A stretch of DNA of 64,000 bases from Lepturacanthus savala (taxonomy: Eukaryota; Chordata; Actinopteri; Scombriformes; Trichiuridae): the NCBI GenBank assembly GCA_030544235.1, contig CM060466.1, forward strand, positions 22,053,575 to 22,117,574, written 5' to 3'. The translations under genes and the position numbers were made by a program. How positions within the stretch are numbered: position 1 is the first letter of the stretch; each line of letters starts with the position of its first letter. The notes beneath the pieces are model-generated. The model was not told the DNA's origin. It worked only from the letters and a program-made list of their open reading frames with translations, and did no database searches. Positions 11,853 through 22,899 of this stretch are shown in pieces.

Positions 11853-14800
11853 ATGGCGGAGATCGTTCAGCAGCGGATTGAGGACCGGATCCCGGAGCTG
11901 GAGCAGCTGGAGAGAGTGGGACTGTTCACCAAGAAAGAAGTCAAGTAAGACTAATGAATTCAGTAAAACAGCAAAAACAGAACTTATTTGATACCTGAGG
12001 TCATTATTTTAGCAGAGAGAAACCTGACCGGGTTTATGTAATATTTTTTACTTCATTGAGATATATTATTTATATATTAACCCTATTAAATAATGGCCTA
12101 AGTCATTTTTTATCATAAATAATTTGGACTGAATAATCTCCTGATGATGAAATCCTCTTAATACTTGAAAGGTTGAAAGGGTCATAGTCTTTATGTGTGT
12201 AAATATACTTAGCCGTTTTCTCTTTAGGATGCAAAGCAACATAACTGATTATTTTTATATCTTAAATGTTTTAACATCCCATATTTTCTGCACTTTGCCT
12301 GTTTTTTGATATCCATAATCAGACATGTTTGCTGTGTTAAGTACCAAAAGTTTTACATTTGTGTTTCTCTGTGAATTTAAGGAATTTTGAAGCATGGGGT
12401 AGTATTTGTATAACAAATATAATCTTCTATTAAGTTAAAACCTTCTTTTCTTCTATTTAGAATCTTTAATTGAGAAAAAAAAGTATGTAGCTGCTTCATA
12501 GATGCTAAAAAATGCTGCAACAACAATTATTTTCATTATCAATTAATTGATTTGTTGTTTTTGGGATTGACATAATGCAAGAAAATGTGACTCACAATTT
12601 CCCAGAGCCCAAAATGATAAGGTCAACTGTCTTGTTTTGTCCATGAACCAAAGATATTCAGTTTACTGTCATTAAAGATGAAAGAAACAAGATCAGTTTC
12701 TCACATATGTATGTGGTGTGATTCAGATGCTGTGAAGTTAATCCGTACTTATTTCACTAATGTAGAGCTATCATCAAGAAGTCAACGGCCCTGGAATACA
12801 AGCTGCACAGGTTGATCGTGAGTAAAGAGGACTTCATCGCCTACATACAGGTAGAGTCTTTATCATGGAAGCTCTGTTCATCCTGTTTATTAAACCAAGA
12901 AATAAATGCTACGAGTGATGTTTAACACTTCAGAATTCTGTTTAATTACAGTATGAAATCAACGTTTTAGAGCTGATCAAGAAGAGAAGAAAGGTACGAC
13001 ACATCACTTCACCTCATGTTAATTATTTCTTTTGGATTCAATAGTAAAAAAACATTTTTTCTATCTTAGTGGTGAACTGGAGTACATGTAGCAAACGGAT
13101 GCCTGCTTTTTCATTGGTGCTGTTTGATAACGTCCAAAACTTTGACCGTCCTTTACAGCACATCAGTTACCACTTCAAACGAGAAGAGATCGAGTACCCC
13201 ATCATCCATAGAATAAACAGTGTCTTCAAAAGAGCAACAAACAAGTGGAAGGTAAAGTAAACCATGGATTTATAAAGCTGCTATTAGTGTGCTCCATTCT
13301 GCATTAGTCCACTACAAGGAATAATCCCATCTAATTGTAGACAGTAGTTGTTGGCACCAAATGGTCCATTCAAACGAAATGTTCTTACTGTGGTTTGTTT
13401 TCATTGGTGTAAAAGTCACAGTCACACTCAGGTGCACTAAATCAAATGGACCAAAACCTCCAAAAATAGGTGGTCTCTGTCCGCTTGGCTCACCCAAATG
13501 ACAATCTTTGGTGCAATTACTTTGGTGAGAACATGAACTCTGGTCCAAACAAGGGAATACTTATTATTTCAAAGGTACCTTGTGGTTCTTTGGAACAATA
13601 TTCATGACCTCATTTGTGAAAATAGCCATCTCCTCTACCTGAAACGACGCGCTAAGCATCTTTGGTGACTCCAGTGCATCCACAGATAGTTTTCCAGATG
13701 CTGCTGTAAATTATTTTGGAGTTATCTATTTCGCCTTAAATTGGCAAAACAGAGGATGTAACACGCAAAGATAAGAGCAAGTAACAATGTGTGAAAGCGG
13801 ATAGACATTTTAATGTCCAGACATTTTAGTAGTTCGGCCGTCATGTTGGATCAGGGCGAGCAAAACACCAAAAAATACCACCTAATTCACAATACTCGGC
13901 TGCCACATGCCTCATCATTCAGTGGTCTAATATGCCCTCACCGGATTTGGTGATTTCGCCCCCCATGTTCCTGCCAATTCTTTTTAAAGTGGGAAGTTAA
14001 AGCTCCCACATTGTGGGATCTGTGTAAATGTTTGGAATGAATGAATGGATTAAACCCACATCTATTTTTCCCTCTACAGGATGATGTGCAGCTGTGGCTC
14101 TCGCACGTAGCTTTCTGTAAGAAATGGGTATGTAAACATCTCAATGTTTTTTTTTCTAACACAACTGTTTGTGTTCGTTACTTTTCTCTAATGATCTCTC
14201 CTTGGTTTCACTCATCAGGCCACCAAAGGTCAGACCAGCAAGGTGTTCGCCACCATGCTGGCAATCCACCCTGACAAACCAGGTACAGACCATTATGCTT
14301 CTCAAGGTGTTTTAAACTCTCAATCATACCTTTTTATCTGGTGCATTTTCATGTAATAATTCTAATTTTGGGGACAATTAAATCATCTATATGCTGAGGC
14401 AAGTGGATAAGTGTGACCTGGAACTAGATATTAATGCTGACTTTCTTACACGTTAGCCATGTGGATAATGGCTGCTAAGAGTGAGCTGGAGGACAGAAGT
14501 TCCTCTGAAAGTGCCAGGCACCTGTTTCTGAGAGCGCTGCGCTTCCACCCAAACAACAAGAAGGTTTATCAGGAGGTAAAAGGAGGACATATGTGCTTAA
14601 ATATAGATCTGAAATCTACACAAAGAGACTTTGATCGCAGAAGGCGGAGCTAAACCTTTCTTGAATGACTGTTTCTAGTACTTCCGTATGGAGCTGCTGC
14701 ATTGCGAGAAACTGAGGAAGCAGAAGAAAGATCTGGAGCAAGCTGAGATAGACACGGTGAGCGTGTGGAAAAAGTCAAAACAGCAGGAAACATAAAATAC

Positions 14801-17800
14801 ACAACACAGAGGAGTTCTCACTGTCACTCTTCATTCTTTTCAGGGTGAGTACGAGTTCTCTACAGAGATCCTGAGTGGTAAATTGGCCGAGGTCGTGTAC
14901 AGAGATGCGTCAGGAAAAATCAAAGGTAGGCTTCCTTCTCTTTATTTTTCTCTCCAAGTTTGCGATTAAGACATCACCTTTGGTATTGTCTGCCCAAATT
15001 TGAGTGTCGCCGCCCTATTAAAATAATGGCCAAAGTAAATTTTTGATGAAAGTGGGTTTTTGGCTTAAATCATCACTTGATGATGCTGCCACATCAGGTA
15101 AAAATCGCTTTAATCCTTAGTTGAAAGGATCAGACTCTTTATGCCCTATAGGACAATGACCATTTTACTCAGGCCATTTTATTTTGTTTCCTAAGTAAAA
15201 TTTCTTGCTGAAGTCATATCTATAAATTTAATGAATATGTAGCCAAATATAAAGAAAGTGAGAAAGTTCCAGGATCTTCAGTCCATTAAACATGTTGAGT
15301 GTCATCAGTTCATTTAAAATTTGTCACATCACAGGTTTCAAAAGTTTGTCAAAACATAATGTTGGAATGAGTTACCTTCAATAAAAACAGGCAAAAGAGA
15401 GTGGTGAAAAGGGGACCTGACCTTTGTTTAAATTAACTCCAGGTAATGTTTGAGTTTGTACTATAGAAGGAAAGGACAGTTTGAGACAGGTTTAAAGTTG
15501 CCTACAGTCTCACTACAAAGTTCAAAAATTGGCGTCACTTTATTCTTTAATCTTACATGAGTGACACACAACGTTCTGGGATGTGGATGTATATCCACAG
15601 TCATCCACTGTCAAGGCCTTTTTCAATGAAATTATTAATAAATAGAATATTCTCTACATTTGATAGTTATTTTCTGTTTTCCAAAAAATGACAGATCATT
15701 ATTTTAATAGGGCGATGATATTAAACAGTCAGTCAAGATAACAACAGTGATTCTCAGACATTGTCACGTTTTTGTTGTTTTTTTTCCCCACAGATGCAGA
15801 GTTTGTCATCTCGCTTCTGAACATCGCAGCGATCTTTGACTTCACCAAAGAACTGCAGGACTCCATCCTGCAAGAGTGAGCCACCCCTCATACCTGCACG
15901 ACTTTCTCACTAACACTCCACACTCTATATTCTCAACTTCAGACTAAGTCTCATCATTAAGCACTAACGTGTTTCCCCACATCTGCAGCTTACAGACTAA
16001 CTACACAGAGGACAGCGTGACGTGGGATTTCATGGCCAAGAGAGAGCTGGAGGCCCCGGGGCTCGGGGAGGAGCTGCCGAGCGCCAAAGGCCGAGCATCC
16101 GATATCAACCGAAGAGAAGAGCGCTGCTGCCAGGTCTATGAGGAAGGAGCCAAGAGCCTTCACACAGGTAGACACATACAGAAGGGAAAGTTCCAAGTTG
16201 ACAGATAAGACAGACAGGGTTCCCGCAGGTTCTTAAAAGCACTGAATTTAGGAATTTGGAGTCTTGAATATCTGGGTCTTGAAATTTGTGCGAACGTAAC
16301 TTCTCTGTATCAAGTTCTCCTCAAAAGTTTTAATTTGTCAACCACTATTATTTTGATTAAATAATGTAGCCTAAATAAAAATGGGCAGAACCGTCATGGC
16401 CCAAAAGTTCTGACTGCCGTTGTCAGGGTGGTTGCTATGCATGCGAGAGCCAAGATAATTTACCTCAGGAACGAACCTGCGGTGAAATTAGCTCATTACC
16501 TTACTCATTACCTTGATGTTTGGTTTTATCTGTGCTTTTAATCAGAGACCAATGTAGTATCCATACAAATAAAGTGTATAGTATATAGCAACATCATTAT
16601 ACTCTGATATACTATATTACTGTCAACTTTCCTCGCCATTTCACCAGAAAACAGCATCTGCACATCACCAATGTCCTGTCATTCCTGTCGTCCTTGTTGA
16701 ATGTTTAAGTATGAGTTGATTGATGAAAAATGTGCACCAAAAATAAACAAAATTACTTTTCCCTACTCTGTTTGCTGTAGTAGATCACATTCAGTGGCTT
16801 TCCTATTACAGATGATGTTTTAGCAAAACATATTTTAAATGGATGTAGTATGCATTAAATACCTGGAAATATTCACAAAAAACTGTGGGATCTCAATTCT
16901 ATTTATTGTTATTGATTTTCAAAACTACAGGTTTCAATTTGAAACCTGTAGGAACCCATTAGAGTATTTTTTTAGAAATATAAGATGTGTTACAAACCAT
17001 TGCTGTGCTTGTGTTCTAGAGTCCATGTGGACTTTCTACGCAGCATTCTGCTTGGAAAGGCTGAAGAGGAAGACCAACGTCCAAGAGCTGAAGGAAAAGG
17101 TAAAAGAATAACATTTCAGTTTGAAAGGACATTTTACTGTTCACAGTAAATGTGTTTTACTGTTCACAGTAAAATGTCAGTGACTTTTAGCGTTTTGGGA
17201 GGTGAATGTTTAAAGGGTAAAATCCTGTGTGTGTTGGTGTGTGTTGCAGAGACAGGAGAGGCTGCTGGGAGTGCTGCAGCGAGCCCACGACAACACACTG
17301 CTGAAGGAGGATTTTTATAAGAAATGGGTAAGAAATATAAAAGTGCCGTGAAAACAGAGGTGTCGTTTGGGTATGGCACTCACCATACCTTTATTTACTA
17401 TTTATGAATAAATGTAATTAATTTAATTAAAAACATGTATTTGTATAGAGCATTTTATGCAACAAAATGAACAATGCTTCACACAATAAAACAAATAATA
17501 ATAACCCCATCCTCGTCATGCACACATACACAAATGTGAGAGAGATTCAATAATAATAAAACTTAATAATAAAATTGAATAAAAACAGAAAACTGAGGAA
17601 ACACTGGGGAACAGGGGTTTGACTTTTATTATTGAGACTATTTGTCCTTGTTTCAATGATCATATCCAGACATTTGCCTAAAGCAGATTTGACCACTTAC
17701 ATGTTAAGAGTATTAAAAACTTAAACTAAATTTATAATTTTCACATTTTTCTAACCCAGACCCCCTGGAAGGGTGTATTCCTTGCCTTAATCTGAAATGT

Positions 17801-20800
17801 GAAAGGTTTAATTTGGAGTTAAGGCCCAAATAATAAAATCGCAAAATGTACAAAGGAACGTTTTCTTTGATTTCCAAATCAAGTCCTGATTAAAAACACG
17901 CTCTTCTTCTCCATGTGACCAGCTGCAGATCCTGATTTCGTCCGGAGATGAAGAGGGAGCTGCCCGTGTCGCCATGGCAGCCACGCAGCGCTACAGCCAA
18001 TCGGTGTCGGCGTGGATCCTGGGCCTGCAGGCACTGATGCAGCTAGGGAGCGAAGACATGTGTCGACTGTTCCAGGACGCTCTCACACATGTTAATCCCA
18101 AGGTGCACATACTTTGACTTCACATCACATGTTCTCAATTATTAAGTATTGGGGATTTTTTTCTTCCTTTGTTTTCTTGTCTTCACTTAGCCCTCAGTGC
18201 TAGTGTAATTGTCCTTGGAGAATAGACACACAGCAGCCACCAGCACTTCTGTAGAAGTGGGCCATCTCCTTGGCCCAATTAGTCTCCATTTCATAGTATT
18301 ATCTTCCTCTAGTGAATCCCTTCATCTCTCTGTGTGAAAACTGAAAACCTCTGAAATTAAACTTTTCAGGTATAAGCACAACACGCAAAACCTTGAGTTG
18401 ATTTGTGGGATTATGAATTATTTTAAGTCCCATTCCCATGCTATTTTAATTTAAGATGGAAGGTAAAGTAGCAGGATTACTGTTTAACACTACACTCTTA
18501 ACAGGCTTTGCTCGGATAGCGGACTAATGCTTCGAAAACTGCACCTCAGATATTTGGGTTTTGCTACGTTCTTCCTCATTTTATAACAAATTCAGCTGTC
18601 TGGCAGACGTCCTGTGCATGCTTTATACACACGTCACATTCTTTTCCCTTTGTGTTGCTCTGACATAAGATTCATTCCATTGTTGCACAGCAGATCACAG
18701 CACTGTGCTGTAAAACTATAAATGCACACACCTTGACTCACAGCAGTAGTGAACAGAATAGCCGGTTATTGTTGTTGTGAGGGGTTTCACAAGCCTGTAG
18801 CCCTGAGAAGTAGCTGCGTTAGGAGGATTACTGGCTACTGCTCATTATGCAATGTCTTTTCTTTCTATATAAACACACTTGTTGAGTGTTGGGAAATAGT
18901 ATTAAACCCCCCCAAACCCCTAGGTGTTTTACATGGTATGAGGAACTATATTGTGTTTCCATATCTCACAGAATAGAACTGTGGATAAATTATTAAATAT
19001 AAATCCGCTTCCTAAAGGCACACAGAGCTGTCAGTGTATGACCAGGTGATTTGTCACCCAGATGCTACACCAGGCTGTTAAACATACAACGGCAACATCC
19101 AGTGGCCAATGTTTCTCGAAGTGTGCAACAATAAAAAGACCTGTGTTCACATTCTCAAAGAATGGATCCATTCAGCTCAGCCTGCTGTCTGCTGGTGTCA
19201 GTATTAGTCAGTATCAGTTGGTGTCAGTATCAGTAGGTAAAGCTGTGCCATTAATTGAATTTTGATCACAATTTCGATTTGCGCATCAAATGATCTCCAA
19301 ACTCAAACATTTTTGAAATTTTTCTTTACACAATTTTGAAAGAAAGCATGAGGGTGAGAGGTAGAGCGCAAGCAGAGGGAGGGCAGAGCGATTGGTGGAG
19401 AAAAAGCAAAAAAAAAAATTCTCTTATACGGGAACACTTTGAGTTCCAGGAATCCGATGTGGTGCAGAAGCAACATAAAGTCAAATCTGTTCAACTTTTG
19501 TTGGGTGCAAGCGGGGGCACAGAGATGTCAAAGGGGGGCCCTGACTGAAAAAAGTTTAAGAACCATTGGCTTAGAAGTTTATTCCGCTAAACCCTTTCTG
19601 TCCTTCCAATGCAACAGGAAAGTCTACCACTTTGGAAGCTGCAGGTCAAATGGAGTGTGGCCAACCAGAGTCCTGAGGAAACAGAAGCCATCTTTAAGGT
19701 ACCAGTTCTCGATTTGAAACTACAGCCTGGCTGCTTTTACGACCGAAAATCAGTCCTCACAGCATTTCCTGTATTCCTCCATGTGTGCTTCGAAACACCC
19801 ATGCAGACGGTTCATTCTCATTTGTTTCCAGAAAGGTTTGCTGTCTGCAGCAGCGGCTGTTTCCATGGAGATAAAAGAGGACTACCTTGATTGGTCGTTC
19901 TCCACTGGAGGCTACAAAAAAGCGAGGAAGACCTTCACAAGGTAAAAACAACTTTTTCTACTTACAAAATGATAAATGACGCTAGTGTTTTCTGGCTTCG
20001 TGTTTGAGGCTAAAAATACCTATTTTTCTTTCCTGTAGCTTGCAGGAGAGCCGTCCCTTTTCCAAGGGCTTTTTCACCAGAATGATTCAGATCGAAAAAG
20101 AACAAGTAAGTCGACCAGCTACTGTCTGTCATTGGAAAAGCACACACACACATCCAGTGGTTTTTACTTTAGTTTCAATTTTTACATTTTATGCAATTCA
20201 CTGTTTACTTTTCTGATAGTTTGAGTGACATGTTGTTACAGCTGCCTTAGCTGTTTATTCAAGAACTTGTCAGGACTTTGGTATCATCTGTCAACACAAT
20301 CTCGAGCGTAACGTTTTATGTTTCAAGGAGAGGCCGAAGATGAACAACCTCCGGGACTACTACGAGAGGGCCCTGCAGGAGTTTGGCACCTCGGACGACG
20401 GTGAGATGACGTTCAAGGGAATAAGAGTCCAAAAGAAAAGTAGCGTTAGTCAAAAATATTTATTTATATAATCTTATTATTCAAGTATCAAGGACATATT
20501 TGCGTTATTTGAGCAAATACAGCTCATATCTAATTTAGAGGAGCAGGTGGAAAATACATTCTCAGGCAGAGCATCAAAATGAATCGAGGCTTTAAACACA
20601 CCACACTAGTAAATGTATAATCTGGCTGCTTGGATGAGCATAAATATTTCAGTTGAGATATGGAACTGTGCATCTCCCCCTTCCCCTTTTCTTTTTTTAT
20701 TTTAGCATCAAATTTTTTTTTCTCATTTTTCTTGAAGATCTGTGGTTACAGTACATCCAGGAGGAGCTGGGAGCCCTCGGCCAGCCAGAGAACTGCGGCA

Positions 20801-20892
20801 AGATCCACTGGAGAGCCATGAAGTTTCTGGAAGGGGAGAGCGTGGAAAGATTCATTTCCAGATACACTCTACTTCAGACCGGACACTTGTGA
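11853..20892 (+). CDS. utp6: UTP6 small-subunit processome component, 19 coding exons, 595 aa
   Basis: UTP6 belongs to the UTP-B module of the nucleolar SSU processome, which with U3 snoRNA cleaves pre-rRNA to make 18S rRNA. It is built of HAT (half-a-TPR) helical repeats. Exons: 11853-11944, 12766-12850, 12952-12993, 13159-13251, 14080-14127, 14219-14282, 14457-14575, 14679-14756, 14844-14925, 15794-15875, 15989-16167, 17020-17099, 17250-17327, 17923-18102, 19618-19698, 19832-19941, 20039-20105, 20328-20400, 20738-20892. All junctions are GT-AG and the sum is 1788 nt. The N-terminus (MAEIVQQRIEDRIPELEQLE), the DDVQLWLSHVAFCKKW block, SSSESARHLFLRALRFHPNN, YLDWSFSTGGYKKAR and the C-terminal LQTGHL closely match human UTP6 (597 aa). 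Nothing is missing or frameshifted. The gene is head-to-head with suz12, as in human. Introns carry transposon copies but exons are clean. Confidence 0.97.
12079..12205. mobile_element. Fragment of the TATCATCRCCCTATT element (copy D)
   Basis: Inside utp6 intron 1, CCCTATTAAATAATGGCC followed by AAGTCATTTTTTATCA resembles the left end of the copies at 15005 and 25139, including the later 'gaaaggttgaaagggtcatagtctttatg' counterpart. The right part of the element is gone. It is the most decayed copy in the window. Confidence 0.55.
15005..15720. mobile_element. Terminal-inverted-repeat element, copy A, 716 bp
   Basis: Located in utp6 intron 9. The left end TGTCGCCGCCCTATT and the reverse complement of the right end, TATCATCGCCCTATT, agree at 12 of 15 bases, and the match continues into AAAATAATGG on the left. 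The interior (for example GATGCTGCCACATCAGGTAA and CCCTATAGGACAATG) recurs in copy B. No ORF of useful length is present, so this is a non-autonomous DNA element or MITE. I cannot assign a superfamily. Confidence 0.75.
17128..17178. repeat. Double palindrome in utp6 intron 12
   Basis: The 18-mer TTTACTGTTCACAGTAAA, itself an 8-bp palindrome around TC, occurs twice with a TGTG spacer, and the outer flanks GACA and TGTC extend the symmetry. The whole 51 bp could fold as one long hairpin or two small ones. It lies just after the donor of the exon ending at 17099. A role in splicing is only a possibility. Confidence 0.7.
19490..19575. mobile_element. Possible hAT-like element end
   Basis: The phrase AAAAAGTTTAAGAACCATTG after a G-rich GGGGGGCCCTGACTG is a familiar end of hAT-like elements in fish. 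It sits in utp6 intron 14. I could not find the partner terminus or a target duplication, so this is a weak call. Confidence 0.3.
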
Positions 20893-21295
20893 GAAGATCT
20901 GTAAGGTCCAAGTTGCGTAGATCAAGGCCTTTTTAAAACCGTGATAACAGCCAGTGTTCAGCAAGAGTTGAAGAAGCAGCAGGTTTCTCGGAGCAGGCGT
21001 TTTTCTTGGATCCACGAATTGTTTAGAAACCACAGTATTGTCAGTTTCCGAAGTTCGCTGTCCATCGCAAAACAGGCCTAGGTCTATTTCTCAGAGGTTC
21101 CAGCAGCGTTCTTGGTGATAACTACAGTAAACTGTGGAGTTTTGCAGCTGCGATACAGCTTGCACCCTTCTTTTCCTTTTTTATATACACAGCTTGTTAA
21201 CAGCGTGGTGGAAACACAAGTCTTCTAAGGAGGTTCTGTTTAAGAGAATTCCAGATTAATGTGGCTTTGATGCTGTCATAATGACATTAAAAACA
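20893..21295 (+). other. utp6: utp6 3' untranslated region
   Basis: The segment follows the utp6 stop codon. ATTAAA at 21286-21291 is the best candidate polyadenylation signal, with a T/G-rich stretch (TTCTTGGGTGTTCTCTGG) shortly after. The end of the transcript is inferred from this only. Confidence 0.5.
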
Positions 21296-22265
21296 GTCTC
21301 ATTCTTGGGTGTTCTCTGGTCTCGTTTGGCACAGTCACACAAACAGATAAACACACAGACTCTGAGCTCTGGGTCCATATAACAGTAGTTTTCAATAACA
21401 GTTCTCTTGATCAGTTAATGAAGTTATTCATAAAACATCTATTATCCACTAAAATATATTTCTGATTTAACACATATACAGTGATCAGTTATTTACAGTA
21501 ACATCTTTAATACTATGTTGCCTTCAATGGTATAAAATGTTACCCTTAAAAAAAACAAAAGCATAAATATTAAGCAGCAGGTCTATGACTTCAACAGGCA
21601 GCAAAAAAAAAAGTCAATGACATATTTATCGCTTTTAAGGACACTTCAATTTGTTGCAGTTGCACTGACAACACTTATTTTAAGCCTACCTATAAGACTT
21701 ACACGTTACTGTATATCAAGAAGGATTATATGAGCTTTTTATCTCAAAATGCTAGGTCATGGAGAGTGTAAATCAACTGAATTATTGTCCTCTTTTCAGT
21801 GGAAGATGAATGTGAAAATGATGGGAATTGCCCCGTCTCCCCTGATGTCCGTCTGCTCTCTGTTCAGAGGATTCAGGTTCAGGCTTCGGGGTAACCAGCG
21901 AGAACAGGAAATCACAACATGCTTTAAGGCAGAAGGAATGGTGAACAAATCTCAATAATGATCCCTTTTAGATAATGCTGATTTATAGGCCTACTTTATA
22001 AAAAAATAAGATACCAGCTCGTTATTTACTGCTTTTTGTGCTGGCTGTTCTTCTCTCAAGAGAGCTATCCTGAGGAATCGTTTCACTGTGTTAAAGATGT
22101 GTGGCTGTATTTCAATTTGCTTTTCACAAATCTGCTCTTTCGCAGCCTTTTTAACCCCATAAATGTAACATTTCAGGAGAGAACTATGAGTTATTTTAGG
22201 CATGAAAATGAAATATTACATGTTAATTTAAAGATATTTTATATTCGCACAAAAACATTTCTGTC
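21296..22265. other. Intergenic spacer without recognised features
   Basis: AT-rich sequence between the utp6 3' UTR and a SINE. The short ORFs here have no splice or start context that supports them. I see nothing else. Confidence 0.5.
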
Positions 22266-22448
22266 AGTGAGGGTAGTGGCGCAGTGGGTTTAGCGGCCAC
22301 CCCATATATAAATATGTAGAGGCTACAGTCCTGGCTGCAGGCCACCCCGGTTCAAACCCCACATCGGATGGCCCTTTCCTGCATGTCATTCCCCCTTTCC
22401 TATCATCTATACTATACTATCAAGTAAAGGCAGAAAAAACCCCAAAAT
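22266..22448 (+). mobile_element. tRNA-derived SINE
   Basis: The head carries an RNA polymerase III box A, TGGCGCAGTGGG at 22277-22288, and a box B, GGTTCAAACCC at 22349-22359, at tRNA-like spacing. The body (CCTTTCCTGCATGTCATTCC) and the AAGGCAGAAAAAACCCC tail match the common tRNA-derived SINE of percomorph fish as I remember it. Direct repeats flanking the copy are not clear, so it is old. It points in the same direction as utp6. Confidence 0.8.
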
Positions 22449-22899
22449 ATATACTTTAACAACAGTTCTCTCATTGGAACAAAAACCAAATATTAGGCTT
22501 TAAAACAAATTAAACCATGTAGCCCCTCCTGCTCACATACAGAGACAATGCAATCCTGACAGAGGACAGGAATGTCAGTGGGTTTTCCAAAGAAAAAAAT
22601 CTGGGAAAAAGCCACTCTCAACAATAACATTTTTTAAAAGCCCACGGCATATCTTGTCTTTTGCAGTGGATTAGGTTCTTGTGACACATGGTGGCGTTGG
22701 TCGCATCGTACTATCTTGTCTACATAAATACTCAGATTCTCAACCATCTCCTCTACTGTTCCCACATCAGCTCTCATGAGACTGTCTTTTGTACCCAAAG
22801 TGTAGAATCCTCCTCTTTTACTCTCTGCTCTAGATGTTTGCTTTACCACAACAATTGTTACATTCCAGCCGGTCCCTCCACCCCCTCCCTCACACATCC

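Noticed and set aside
13305..13560. Possible MITE in utp6 intron 4
   Set aside because: The sequence looks repeat-like, but I could not find matching inverted ends or another copy in the window.
22266..22448. Functional tRNA gene suggested by box A and box B
   Set aside because: The region between the boxes does not fold as a tRNA with a proper anticodon arm, and the body and tail are those of a SINE.
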